The position numbers were made by a program, and so were the translations under genes. Positions 1 to 8,378 of a stretch of DNA of 64,000 nt are shown here, one piece after another. Below the pieces are notes generated by a model. The model was not told the DNA's origin. It made no database searches and worked only from the letters and a program-made list of their open reading frames with translations. Numbering within the stretch: position 1 is the stretch's first letter; each line of letters begins with the position of its first letter. The stretch covers positions 1 through 64,000 of the forward strand of contig CAJQMR010000019.1 of NCBI GenBank assembly GCA_905479495.1. Reading direction: 5' to 3'. This DNA is from an uncultured Anaerolineae bacterium. GTDB lineage: Bacteria > Chloroflexota > Anaerolineae > Promineifilales > Promineifilaceae.

Positions 1-514
1 GGGCCACTTTGTAGCCGGTGGCCAGATTATTAATGTAGGTGCAGGAGTCGGCGTGGATGGAGATAACGGCCGTTCCTCCATACGTGCTTAGACGCGGGTC
101 AAATTCATCCAAAATATCAGCGTGAATGCCCTGAGCCAGCAGAGCCCCCGCCACCTTTTCTGTAATGTTCAAATTTACTTCTGCTTCGGTGAGGCCATCA
201 TCACAAACGGAGCCGCTGTCGCTGCCCTTGTGCCCGGCAATAAGGCCGATACGAATGGGGCCGGGGCTTTGCGCCAGCCGCTGCAAGACTGGTTTAGCTG
301 GCACAGGTTTGTAAAAGGGGGCAGAAAGGGAACTGCTGCTGCTGTTGGCAATCATTTCGGCCGTGGCTTCGGGCGGACTAAAAAACCAGTAGGTGAGGCC
401 CATGCCCACAAAGGCCAACAGCAAAAAAATCACAATGGGCAAATTGCGCCCTAGCAGGCGCAACCAATCGAACGATTCATTTTCCCAACCATTGTCCCGA
501 AAATCTGATTGCAT
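1..514 (-). CDS. N-acetylmuramoyl-L-alanine amidase (Amidase_3), membrane-anchored, C-terminus cut by window edge
   Basis: Reading leftward from ATG at 514 gives 171 codons with no stop before the window edge, so the 3' part is missing. After a charged start there is one membrane segment at about residues 26-47 (IVIFLLLAFVGMGLTYWFF), then a Ser/Pro-rich linker, then an Amidase_3-type domain. Visible hallmarks of this zinc amidase are the AGH histidine (GLIAGHKGSDSG), the conserved Glu in LTEAEVNLN, and the second histidine in ISIHADSC. The family cleaves the bond between MurNAc and the L-Ala stem peptide, here presumably outside the membrane. It is divergent from the sigma-factor gene. A + strand open frame at 122-454 is its shadow. 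Confidence 0.85.
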   Translation of the reverse strand, partial: MQSDFRDNGWENESFDWLRLLGRNLPIVIFLLLAFVGMGLTYWFFSPPEATAEMIANSSSSSLSAPFYKPVPAKPVLQRLAQSPGPIRIGLIAGHKGSDSGSVCDDGLTEAEVNLNITEKVAGALLAQGIHADILDEFDPRLSTYGGTAVISIHADSCTYINNLATGYKVA

Positions 515-697
515 ATGGTTTTTGCCAGCCCGTTGAACCTTTTTACGATCTTATGTCTATATTTTACACGAAACTGTCAAGGAGGAAAATGAGAGAATTC
601 GGGTGGAATTCTAGAGGTAGCTTGGTAAGTCAGGGATGAGAGAAAGTCGCGGATTTTTGCCTGCGTTGCTAAAAATAAGATGAATTTGTCACCTTTT

Positions 698-706
698 TGT
701 TACAAT
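698..706 (+). promoter_or_regulatory. Candidate extended -10 promoter before the sigma-factor gene
   Basis: TGTTACAAT matches the extended -10 pattern TGnTATAAT at 7 of 8 defined positions. It lies about 115 bp before the chosen ATG of the sigma gene. No good -35 is seen at normal spacing. Weak, based on pattern only. Confidence 0.35.
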
Positions 707-820
707 ATGGCTCTAATAAGTATCAGACCCAGCTTAGAAGGGTAAGGTTTAGATGTTTGGCCAGATCTAACAAATAAATTGTCTGAAGAGTTAAGTCTGA
801 AACGGCCGTTGGAGTGCATC

Positions 821-1465
821 ATGCATGAATTAGAACAGTTAGTCAACAATGCCAGAAATGGCAGACATTCAAAGGAAGATCGACAGCAAGCGTTTGCCGA
901 GCTTGTAAGCAAATTTTACGAAACTGCCTTTCGCTGGGCGTTTAGTCGGTTGAATGATGCCGATTCGGCTCAGGATGCTGTGCAAGAGGCGTTTGTGATT
1001 GCTTACCAAAAGCTGAATCAGCTCCAAGAACCCAAGGCATTTGCGGGTTGGTTCAAGCAAATTGTGCTGAGCCAGACCTACCGTCTGTTACGCGACACGC
1101 GTCCACTGTCTCAAGCGGTTAATCTGAGCCAGGAGATAATGACGGCAGAACCGGGCCCGGTGGCCCTGGTAGAAAATGATGAGTTGAAAGAACGCGTAAT
1201 GACGGCCGTACAAGCGTTGCCAGAAAAAGAGCAGGAAGTGACGAAGTTGTTTTATCTCAACGGCTACTCCCAAAAAGAGATTGCTCGCCTGCTGGAGCTG
1301 CCATTGACCACCGTGAAGAAGCGGCTGCAATATGCACGCCAAAACTTGCGTGGCATTTTGGTAGGCATGATGGATGCCTTTGTGCCGGAACCGGCACCAG
1401 CTCCTGTTCCTATCCCTGTACGGTCCCGACCTGTTTATCCGCCATCGGATCTGCCAGAATGGTAA
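821..1465 (+). CDS. ECF-type RNA polymerase sigma factor with proline-rich tail
   Basis: 214 residues from ATG 821. GGAG at 811-814 gives a better start than the in-frame TTG at 779. Region 2 is visible as the stretch containing FRWAFSRLNDADSAQDAVQE followed by a helix with QLQEPKAFAGWFKQIV. Region 4 is the C-terminal helix-turn-helix with LPEKEQEVTKLFYLNGYSQ and KEIARLLELPLTTVKKRLQ. After region 4 comes an unusual tail of about 30 residues rich in Pro (PEPAPAPVPIPV) ending in Trp. No membrane anti-sigma gene is adjacent; the next gene on the same strand is ftsH, 107 bp downstream with its own promoter. The regulon cannot be read from the sequence. Confidence 0.88.
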   Translation: MHELEQLVNNARNGRHSKEDRQQAFAELVSKFYETAFRWAFSRLNDADSAQDAVQEAFVIAYQKLNQLQEPKAFAGWFKQIVLSQTYRLLRDTRPLSQAVNLSQEIMTAEPGPVALVENDELKERVMTAVQALPEKEQEVTKLFYLNGYSQKEIARLLELPLTTVKKRLQYARQNLRGILVGMMDAFVPEPAPAPVPIPVRSRPVYPPSDLPEW

Positions 1466-1494
1466 AAAGCTAGTTCAAAACATATTCTGTATGC

Positions 1495-1523
1495 TTGAAT
1501 CCTCTCTGGTTTAAGCGTACAAT
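1495..1523 (+). promoter_or_regulatory. Sigma70-type promoter for ftsH
   Basis: TTGAAT at 1495-1500 and TACAAT at 1518-1523 are separated by exactly 17 bp, matching -35/-10 consensus at 5 of 6 positions each. They sit about 50 bp upstream of the ftsH ATG at 1573. Confidence 0.7.
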
Positions 1524-1572
1524 GGATCAAAATTTTCAAGTTAATTTTCTAAAAAACTAGAGAGTAAAAATT

Positions 1573-3519
1573 ATGGAAGAGCAACCAAATGACAATCGCC
1601 CATCGGTGCCAACCTGGGTGTGGATTATTACAATATTTGCCGTCATTGTCGGCTTGCAGCTGCTGTTTAGCGGCCGTTTAAGTGGCCCAGAAGAGATTAG
1701 CCAACAACAATTCTTTTCCCTCGTGCAAAATGGTGAAGTGGATGTTGTTGAGCTAAGCGGTGATACGTTGGAAGCCTACCGCGTGGATGCCGCAGGTGAG
1801 GCCGTTTCAGTTGGTGTGACAACCAAAGATGCTCAAAGCTCCTTGGAAGACGTGCTGACCTACAATGGTTTAGACAATGAAGCCTTAGCTGAATTTGGTG
1901 TGGAAGTACAGGTGCGCAACAATTCGCTGCGCAACAACCTGTTCAGCATTATCATAACGATTGGTCCTGTTTTGCTGCTGATTTGGATCTTTAGCCGGGG
2001 TTTCCGCCAGATGCAAGGTGGTGGTGGCAACAGTATTTTTGGATTCGGCCGTAGCCGTGCTAAAAACCTGAGTGATGCCGATCGCCCGACCGTGACTTTT
2101 GATGATGTTGCTGGTGTTGATGAGGCAAAAATGGAACTGGCTGAAGTGGTCCAGTTCTTGCGCGAACCGGAGAAATTTGTCCAGGTTGGCGCACGCATTC
2201 CCAAAGGTGTGCTGATGGTTGGCCCGCCCGGAACTGGTAAAACTTTGTTGGCCCGCGCTGTGGCTGGTGAAGCCGGTGTTCCGTTCTTCCATATTTCTGG
2301 TTCAGAATTTGTGGAAATGTTTGTTGGTGTTGGTGCCAGCCGCGTGCGAGACTTGTTTGAGAAAGCCAAGCAGTCGGCCCCGTCCATTGTGTTTGTTGAT
2401 GAAATTGATGCTGTGGGTCGTCAGCGTGGTGCTGGTTTGGGTGGTGGCCACGATGAGCGTGAGCAAACCCTTAACCAAATCCTGGTAGAAATGGATGGCT
2501 TTGACAACGATACAAACGTCATTGTGATGGCGGCTACCAACCGAGCGGACATCTTGGACCCGGCGCTGCTCCGGCCCGGTCGTTTTGACCGCAAAGTTTA
2601 CGTTGATCTACCAGACGTGCGTGGTCGTGAAAAGATTTTGGAAGTTCATGCCCGTGGTAAGCCCATCAGCAAAGAAGTGGAATTGAGTGAGTTTGCTAAG
2701 CTCACAGCTGGTTTTTCTGGCGCTGATTTGGAGAATTTGCTTAATGAAGCGGCCATTTTTGCCGCCCGGCGCGATCAGCGCACCATTGGCAACTTGGAAT
2801 TCCAGGATGCATTTGACCGCATTGCCTTAGGGCCGGAGAAGAAGAGCCATGTGATGTCTCAGGAAGATAAAGAGACGGTGGCCTATCATGAGGCCGGGCA
2901 TGCTGTGGTGAGCTTTCATTTACCCAATACGGATCCCATCCAAAAGATTACGATTGTGCCGCGAGGACGGGCTGGTGGTTATGTGCTGCCGCTGCGTGAA
3001 GAGCGCATGGTTCATACGCGTGAAAAATTTGAGGACCAGATTGCGATGGCGATGGGTGGCCGTGCGGCTGAAGAAATATTCTTTGGTCAGATAACCACGG
3101 GGGCGGCATCTGATTTGCAGCAGTCTACCCGCTGGGCACGGGCCATGGTGATGAATTATGGCATGTCTTCTTCTTTAGGTTTGCCAACCTATGGCGACCA
3201 GCACAGCAATCCGTTTGTTGGGCGTGACTATGGTTTTGGTGGCGGTCGTGATTACAGTGAAGAAGCGGCCAAGGCGATTGATGACGAAGTTCGCATCATC
3301 CTGGACCATAATTACAAGCGGGCCAAGCAAATTATTGAAGAAAATCGCAATAAGATGGTGGCCCTGGCAAATGCCTTGATGGAAGTGGAGACAATGGACC
3401 GCAGCACTTTTGAGAAGTTGATGAACGAAACGCTGCCGATTGATTCCACAGATGGCAAGCCTGAAACGGAAGAATTAACAGATGCTTTGGTTGAAGAAGT
3501 GATGCCGTCTTCTGATTAA
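1573..3519 (+). CDS. ftsH: ATP-dependent zinc metalloprotease FtsH
   Basis: 648 residues, normal length for FtsH. There are two N-terminal membrane segments (about residues 14-33 and 124-141) flanking a short extracytoplasmic domain. The AAA+ module follows, with Walker A GPPGTGKT at 217-224, Walker B IVFVDEID, and the second region of homology near ATNRADILDPALLRPGRFDR. The M41 protease domain has the zinc site HEAGH at 439-443. FtsH is a membrane hexamer that unfolds and degrades misassembled membrane proteins and short-lived regulators. The C-terminus is acidic (EELTDALVEEVMPSSD). A strong promoter lies upstream and a hairpin terminator downstream, so it is probably monocistronic. No ACGGCCGT octamer occurs inside it. 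Confidence 0.98.
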   Translation: MEEQPNDNRPSVPTWVWIITIFAVIVGLQLLFSGRLSGPEEISQQQFFSLVQNGEVDVVELSGDTLEAYRVDAAGEAVSVGVTTKDAQSSLEDVLTYNGLDNEALAEFGVEVQVRNNSLRNNLFSIIITIGPVLLLIWIFSRGFRQMQGGGGNSIFGFGRSRAKNLSDADRPTVTFDDVAGVDEAKMELAEVVQFLREPEKFVQVGARIPKGVLMVGPPGTGKTLLARAVAGEAGVPFFHISGSEFVEMFVGVGASRVRDLFEKAKQSAPSIVFVDEIDAVGRQRGAGLGGGHDEREQTLNQILVEMDGFDNDTNVIVMAATNRADILDPALLRPGRFDRKVYVDLPDVRGREKILEVHARGKPISKEVELSEFAKLTAGFSGADLENLLNEAAIFAARRDQRTIGNLEFQDAFDRIALGPEKKSHVMSQEDKETVAYHEAGHAVVSFHLPNTDPIQKITIVPRGRAGGYVLPLREERMVHTREKFEDQIAMAMGGRAAEEIFFGQITTGAASDLQQSTRWARAMVMNYGMSSSLGLPTYGDQHSNPFVGRDYGFGGGRDYSEEAAKAIDDEVRIILDHNYKRAKQIIEENRNKMVALANALMEVETMDRSTFEKLMNETLPIDSTDGKPETEELTDALVEEVMPSSD

Positions 3520-3550
3520 TTTTGAGCCATCTGGCTGATTGTTATTGATG

Positions 3551-3582
3551 GCCTCCTCACTATTTGGTGAGGGGGCTTTTTT
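3551..3582 (+). terminator. Rho-independent terminator after ftsH
   Basis: GCCTCCTCAC, a 5-nt loop (TATTT) and the complementary GTGAGGGGGC (one G-T pair), followed by six T. Located 31 bp after the ftsH stop codon. Confidence 0.9.
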
Positions 3583-3624
3583 CTTTGTCGGGACGTTTTT
3601 ACGTTTTGCGGGATAATAAAAGCT

Positions 3625-5463
3625 ATGACTGCACGATTTCGTCGCATGGGGCGACGGTACGAATCTGATCCAGATGCAAAGGCGAAGCGCCTGAGCCGAG
3701 AGAGTTTGCATACTTTCAGGAGACTGTTGGTGTATGTACGGCCGTATCGCCGCCAGATGGCCTTCTCCATTACGCTTCTGCTGTTTAGCACCCTGTTGGG
3801 ATTGGTCTTGCCTCTGGTGGTGCAAAACCTGGTTGATGTGGTTCTAATTGACAAAAATTTACCCCGCTTAAACCAGTTAGCTATTGGTTTGTTTGTGGTA
3901 TTTATTTTGCAAGCGGTATTCAGCTTTGGTCATCGGTTGTCGTTAGCCTTTGTTGGGGAAAAAGTAATCGCCACCATTCGGGTACAAATTTACACGCACC
4001 TACAATCGTTGTCGCTAAAATATTTTGCTGATCATCGGACGGGTGAGGTAGTGTCCCGACTCACCAACGATGTTTCGCTGCTGCAAAATGCGGTGACGGA
4101 TAATCTGGTGGCGCTGCTGCGACAGGCAATTACGTTGGTGGGTGCGGCCGTTTTGCTTTTTTGGCTCAACTGGCGGCTGACACTGATTATTCTTACCGGT
4201 ATTCCCATCATTTCGCTAACGATGGTGTTCCTGGGGCGGCAGATTCGCAAGGCGGCCAGGGCCGTGCAGGATGCCCTGGCAGAAGCGGCTAACGTGGTAG
4301 AAGAAACGGTGAGCGGCATTCGTATTGTGAAGTCATTTGTGCGAGAGGCGCATGAAATCGGCCGTTTTTCGGCACGCGTTAATGAGACGTACGAAGCCGC
4401 CATGTGGCGGGCTAAAATCGGTGCCGTGCTGGGACCAATGATTGGCTTTATGGCCTTTGCTTCAATTACCATTACGCTTTGGTTTGGCAGTTTTGAAGTC
4501 ATTGAAGGACGATTGTCGGCTGGGGGGCTGGTAGCTTACCTGGTCTACACGATGATGGTCGCCGCTCCTATTGCCTCGCTGGCGGGGCTGTATGCGCAGT
4601 TTCAGTCGGCGTTGGGGGCGACCGAGCGGCTGTTTGAGCTATTGGATACGGAGCCTGACGTAGCTGACCGTTCTGATGCATCCATTTTGCCACCGGTTAA
4701 CGGACGAGTGGAGTTTGACGGGGTTGATTTTGATTACACAACGGCCGTTCCCATTCTGAAGCAAGTCTCGTTTGTGGCTGAACCGGGGCAGGTGGTGGCA
4801 TTGGTGGGTCCCAGCGGTGCGGGCAAAAGCACGTTGGTGAACCTGATTCCCCGATTTTATGATGTGGGTGACGGCCGTATCCTCATCGACAACTGTGACA
4901 TACGCCAGGTAACGGTTAAAAGCTTGCGCCAGCAGATCGGCATTGTGCCACAGGAAACGATTTTGTTTTCTGACACTGTGCTGGAAAATATTCGCTACGG
5001 CAGGCTGGAAGCGACACAGGCAGAGATTGAAGCCGCTGCTAAAGCGGCCAATGCCCACGACTTTATCACCAACGATCTGTCGGATGGTTACCAGACGATG
5101 GTGGGCGAGCGGGGTGTCAAGCTGAGCGGTGGCCAGCGACAGCGTGTGTCCATTGCCCGGGCCATCCTCAAAGATCCGCGCATCCTCATTTTGGACGAGG
5201 CGACATCTTCGCTGGACAGCGAAAGCGAAAGTTTGGTGCAGGAGGCATTGGAGCGGTTGATGAACGGCCGTACCTCATTCGTTATTGCCCATCGCCTTAG
5301 CACAGTGATTAATGCCGATTGGGTGCTGGTTTTGGATCAGGGGCGTGTGGTGGAACAGGGAACGCACAGCCAGCTGCTGCAAAATCCAGACGGATTGTAT
5401 TATCGATTGTACCAAATGCAGTTTTCAACAAATGGAGATCAGAGATTAGAGATTGGAGATTGA
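3625..5463 (+). CDS. ABC transporter, fused permease and ATPase (MsbA/BmrA-like exporter half)
   Basis: 612 residues. The N-terminal two thirds is a six-helix ABC_membrane domain (about residues 35-320). The C-terminal ATPase has Walker A GPSGAGKST from residue 395, signature LSGGQRQR from residue 500, Walker B ILILDEAT and the H-loop IAHRLST. Fused half-transporters of this type act as homodimers or heterodimers exporting lipids, drugs or peptides; no partner half is adjacent, so a homodimer is likely. The last dozen residues (NGDQRLEIGD) are encoded by the left arm of an intergenic hairpin that runs into the gene, suggesting the original stop was displaced. Confidence 0.95.
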   Translation: MTARFRRMGRRYESDPDAKAKRLSRESLHTFRRLLVYVRPYRRQMAFSITLLLFSTLLGLVLPLVVQNLVDVVLIDKNLPRLNQLAIGLFVVFILQAVFSFGHRLSLAFVGEKVIATIRVQIYTHLQSLSLKYFADHRTGEVVSRLTNDVSLLQNAVTDNLVALLRQAITLVGAAVLLFWLNWRLTLIILTGIPIISLTMVFLGRQIRKAARAVQDALAEAANVVEETVSGIRIVKSFVREAHEIGRFSARVNETYEAAMWRAKIGAVLGPMIGFMAFASITITLWFGSFEVIEGRLSAGGLVAYLVYTMMVAAPIASLAGLYAQFQSALGATERLFELLDTEPDVADRSDASILPPVNGRVEFDGVDFDYTTAVPILKQVSFVAEPGQVVALVGPSGAGKSTLVNLIPRFYDVGDGRILIDNCDIRQVTVKSLRQQIGIVPQETILFSDTVLENIRYGRLEATQAEIEAAAKAANAHDFITNDLSDGYQTMVGERGVKLSGGQRQRVSIARAILKDPRILILDEATSSLDSESESLVQEALERLMNGRTSFVIAHRLSTVINADWVLVLDQGRVVEQGTHSQLLQNPDGLYYRLYQMQFSTNGDQRLEIGD

Positions 5464-5502
5464 TTTGCGTTTTTAATCTCCAATCTCCAATCTCTAGTCT
5501 CC
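5434..5502. repeat. Word-iterated hairpin overlapping the ABC gene 3' end
   Basis: Two 28-bp arms (5434-5461 and 5475-5502) are complementary with few mismatches around a 13-nt loop. Both arms are made of repeats of the word GAGATT/GGAGATT. It overlaps the final codons of the ABC gene and ends 18 bp before the TraB-family gene. Probably a dispersed intergenic element serving as terminator or RNA-stabilising structure. Confidence 0.8.
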
Positions 5503-5520
5503 CAAAAAATGGACTATTGA

Positions 5521-6717
5521 ATGGAGCAAGAGAACAACATTGCTGAACGAAATTACCCAACCGATGTGGAGATTGTGCCGGTAAACGGCCGTGAATTTAT
5601 TCTCATCGGTACGGCCCACATTTCCCAGGAATCCACTGACCTGGTGCGGGCGGTGATTGAACAGGAGCATCCTGATGTGGTTTGTGTGGAGCTGGATGAA
5701 CAGCGCTACAAAACCCTGTCAGAGAAAACCAAGTGGGAGAACTTGGATCTCAAGCAGATTATTCGCCAAAAGCAGTTGATGACCTTGCTGGTGAATTTGC
5801 TGTTGGCTTCTTACCAAAAACGTTTGGGCCAGCAGCTGGGTGTGACGCCGGGCACGGAACTGCTAGAGGCGACCAAAGTTGCCCAGGAGTTAGAGATCCC
5901 GCTGGCACTGGTGGATCGGGATGTGCGTATCACGCTGCGCCGTGCCTGGAACAGCATGAGCTTCTGGGAAAAAATGAAGCTGCTCGGCTCCGGCTTTATC
6001 GGCGCAGTGGAAGGGGAAGAAATTTCTGAAGAGATGCTCAGCGAAATTCGCCAATCGGATGTGCTGACGGAGCTAATGAACGAGCTGGGCGAATTTATGC
6101 CCGTGCTGAAAGGCGTTCTGATTGATGAACGAGACACATACATCGCTCAAAAAACGCGCGACGCAGCAGGCCAGAAAGTGGTGGCTGTTGTGGGTGCTGG
6201 GCATTTAAGCGGTATCAAACAAGCCCTGCTGGAAAATCGCCAGGATGATTTGAGCGTTATTGAGCAGGTGCCGCCGCCCTCGCCGGTGGGCAAGATTATC
6301 GGTTGGGGCATCCCGGCGCTGATCATTGGCATGATTGTGTACATCGGCATCACGCAGGGTGCAGCGGCGGCGGGCGATAATTTGTTGTACTGGTTTTTGG
6401 TCAACGGTATCCCCAGTGCTATTGGCGCGTTGCTGGCCTGGGCACACCCGCTGACGATAGCGGTTTCCTTTTTGGGTGCACCGCTTACCAGCCTGACGCC
6501 TGTGATTGGTGCAGGCTACGTAGCGGCTTTTGTGCAGGCCTATTTTGCGCCACCCATTGTGCATGAGTTCAAAACGGTGGGGGATGATATCGGCCATTGG
6601 CGCAAGTGGTGGCAAAACAAGCTGCTCCGGGTGCTGCTGGTATTTATTTTGACCAGCCTGGGCAGTGTTCTGGGCACCTATCTAGGCGCGGCGCAAATCA
6701 TTTCGAATTTGTTTTAG
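5521..6717 (+). CDS. TraB/PrgY-family membrane protein
   Basis: 398 residues. The N-terminal TraB domain shows the GxxH motif GTAH at residues 30-33, the conserved CVELDEQRY and a second GAGH at 225-228. The C-terminal part has about four hydrophobic segments (IIGWGIPALIIGMIVYIGIT onward), so it is membrane-anchored by its C-terminus. Relatives include enterococcal PrgY/TraB (pheromone shutdown) and animal TIKI; a metalloprotease-like activity has been proposed for the clan, but a bacterial substrate is not known. ATG 5521 follows the hairpin with no obvious Shine-Dalgarno sequence. Same strand as the ABC transporter, but separated from it by the hairpin. Confidence 0.85.
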   Translation: MEQENNIAERNYPTDVEIVPVNGREFILIGTAHISQESTDLVRAVIEQEHPDVVCVELDEQRYKTLSEKTKWENLDLKQIIRQKQLMTLLVNLLLASYQKRLGQQLGVTPGTELLEATKVAQELEIPLALVDRDVRITLRRAWNSMSFWEKMKLLGSGFIGAVEGEEISEEMLSEIRQSDVLTELMNELGEFMPVLKGVLIDERDTYIAQKTRDAAGQKVVAVVGAGHLSGIKQALLENRQDDLSVIEQVPPPSPVGKIIGWGIPALIIGMIVYIGITQGAAAAGDNLLYWFLVNGIPSAIGALLAWAHPLTIAVSFLGAPLTSLTPVIGAGYVAAFVQAYFAPPIVHEFKTVGDDIGHWRKWWQNKLLRVLLVFILTSLGSVLGTYLGAAQIISNLF

Positions 6718-6783
6718 TAGCCGCAGTTTCTTACTGCGTTTCTTAGCACTCTCAAGAAAGCGCGGCTAGGGGAGAGAAGCCTT

Positions 6784-7593
6784 GTGCAGAAGTGGCTTAG
6801 ACGATTTTTTTGGGGAGTTACGGCCGTTCTCCTCCTTATCCTTCTCACCTCTGGCGGCATTATTTTGTATGAAGGCTGGTTTGGCGAATCCTCAGCGCAG
6901 TGGACCAACGTCACATACACTGATGCTGACGGCACGGAACTGCGCGGCTATCTGGCCCAGCCGGAAGAGCCGGGGGTTTACCCTGGCGTGCTGCTCATTC
7001 ATGAATGGTGGGGCTTCAATGAGGGCATGACCGTGTTGGCTGATGCCCTGGCAGCCGAAGGGTACGTAGTTCTGGCCGCCGACGCTTATCGCGGCGAAGT
7101 GACCGATCAAGTACCGCGGGCGCTTTACCTGCGGCTGTCTACGCCCGAAGAGCAGGTGTTCAACGACGTTGATGTCGCCCTGGCTTATCTGATGAGCCTG
7201 GATTCGGTAGACAACGACAGACTGGCCTCAATGGGCTTTTGTTTTGGTGGGGGACATTCTTTACAGTTGGGGATGCGCCAATCGGAAAATATGGCGCTGA
7301 CGATTTTGTATTACGGCACGGTGGTAACAAACCCGGATTTGTTACGGCCGTTAACCGACAATCAACCGGTCCTAGGCATTTTTGGTGAAGACGACGCTTC
7401 CATCCCCACGGCCGATGTGCTGGAATTTGAAGCCGCACTCAACAGCCTGGACATTCCTAATCAGATTACGATTTACCCTGGTGTCGGCCATGCTTTTCTG
7501 ACCGAAGAAAACTTCGACGAACCTGGTCCGGCAGGGGATGCCTGGCAAGAAACCCTCGACTTTTTAGCAGACAACTTCAAAAACGAAAATTAG
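6784..7593 (+). CDS. Dienelactone hydrolase family protein, membrane-anchored or exported
   Basis: 269 residues from GTG 6784, preceded by GGGGAGAG. The N-terminus has a hydrophobic signal or anchor (VTAVLLLILLTSGGIIL). The alpha/beta-hydrolase body has a cysteine nucleophile C153 in GFCFGGGHS, acid D203/D204 in FGEDDAS and H236 in GVGHAF, the Cys-Asp-His arrangement typical of dienelactone hydrolases. The HEWWGFNEG motif after the first strands is also typical of this family. Because of the anchor it probably acts outside the cytoplasmic membrane on an unknown ester or lactone. It converges on ogt. Confidence 0.85.
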   Translation: MQKWLRRFFWGVTAVLLLILLTSGGIILYEGWFGESSAQWTNVTYTDADGTELRGYLAQPEEPGVYPGVLLIHEWWGFNEGMTVLADALAAEGYVVLAADAYRGEVTDQVPRALYLRLSTPEEQVFNDVDVALAYLMSLDSVDNDRLASMGFCFGGGHSLQLGMRQSENMALTILYYGTVVTNPDLLRPLTDNQPVLGIFGEDDASIPTADVLEFEAALNSLDIPNQITIYPGVGHAFLTEENFDEPGPAGDAWQETLDFLADNFKNEN

Positions 7594-7613
7594 GCGGGGC
7601 GTGATTTTTTGAG

Positions 7614-7667
7614 GCAAAGGCGCAAAGGTTTTTAAGATGCAAAGTCTTTGCTTCTTTGCGCCTTTGC
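7614..7667. terminator. Bidirectional hairpin between convergent genes, built of GCAAAGG words
   Basis: Perfect 14-bp arms (7614-7627, GCAAAGGCGCAAAG; 7654-7667) enclose a nested GCAAAG-T-CTTTGC hairpin. It lies between the convergent hydrolase and ogt genes, so it can serve both as transcript end. It belongs to the class of word-iterated intergenic hairpins in this window. Confidence 0.65.
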
Positions 7668-7684
7668 AACTTTGCGTTGCGATT

Positions 7685-8203
7685 TTAAGAGAATAGAGCG
7701 AGCTGCTGACTGACTTCGATACGGCCGTTCCGCTCCAGTGCCAATAACGCTTCTTTAACCAGTAAACCACCCGCATAGCCCGTCAATTTACCATTGCTGC
7801 CGATGACCCGGTGACAGGGAATAATGATGGCGATGGGGTTACGGCCGTTTGCCGCCCCGACCGCTCTGGATGAATTGGGGTTGCCCAATTCCTGGGCAAT
7901 GGTGCCGTAGGTGATGGTACGGCCGTAGGGAATCGTCTGCAAATGGGCCCACACTTTTTGCTGGAAGGGTGTGCCTTTGGGAGCCAGGGGTAGGTCAAAC
8001 GTTTGTAATTCTCCGGCGAAGTAAGCGGTTAGTTGGGAAACGGCCGTTGCCCAAACCGCATCATCTCGCTGCCAATCGGCTGCCGGGGAGAGCGGGCTTT
8101 CCCCATCCTGAAACGCGACTTGCGTCAGCCCATACTCATTCCCCGCCAGCAAAATTTCCCCGAGCGGACTATCCATCGTCGCAAAAATCATTTGTTTTGC
8201 CAT
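7685..8203 (-). CDS. ogt: Methylated-DNA--protein-cysteine methyltransferase
   Basis: 172 residues from ATG 8203, chosen over GTG 8209 because GAGGTG lies just upstream. The C-terminal domain has the active-site motif IIPCHRVIG with acceptor C130, preceded by the helix-turn-helix arginine-finger region (YGTIAQELGNPNSSRAVGAA) and followed by TGYAGGL. It repairs O6-alkylguanine by irreversible transfer to the cysteine. The N-terminal ribonuclease-like fold is short and there is no AdaA domain. Divergently oriented from the NACHT gene across 175 bp. Confidence 0.95.
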   Translation of the reverse strand: MAKQMIFATMDSPLGEILLAGNEYGLTQVAFQDGESPLSPAADWQRDDAVWATAVSQLTAYFAGELQTFDLPLAPKGTPFQQKVWAHLQTIPYGRTITYGTIAQELGNPNSSRAVGAANGRNPIAIIIPCHRVIGSNGKLTGYAGGLLVKEALLALERNGRIEVSQQLALFS

Positions 8204-8378
8204 TGTCACCTCAGAATACTAATACGCAATGTTATTCTACATTATTGAGGTAGAAATTTGCCAAAGGCTTGCCTATAATGGGCCTGGGTTATTCTTGACT
8301 CTGGTTGCGGAATCTAAATTTGGACGTTGTCCACCTGATTGGCTCATTTGTACAGACAACAAATAACGAGGTTTTTTA

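Noticed and set aside
122..454. 110-codon + strand open frame
   Set aside because: Antisense to the amidase fragment, whose catalytic motifs are clear on the other strand.
7594..7684. Small RNA gene
   Set aside because: The nested GCAAAGG hairpin lies between convergent genes and is more simply a bidirectional terminator.
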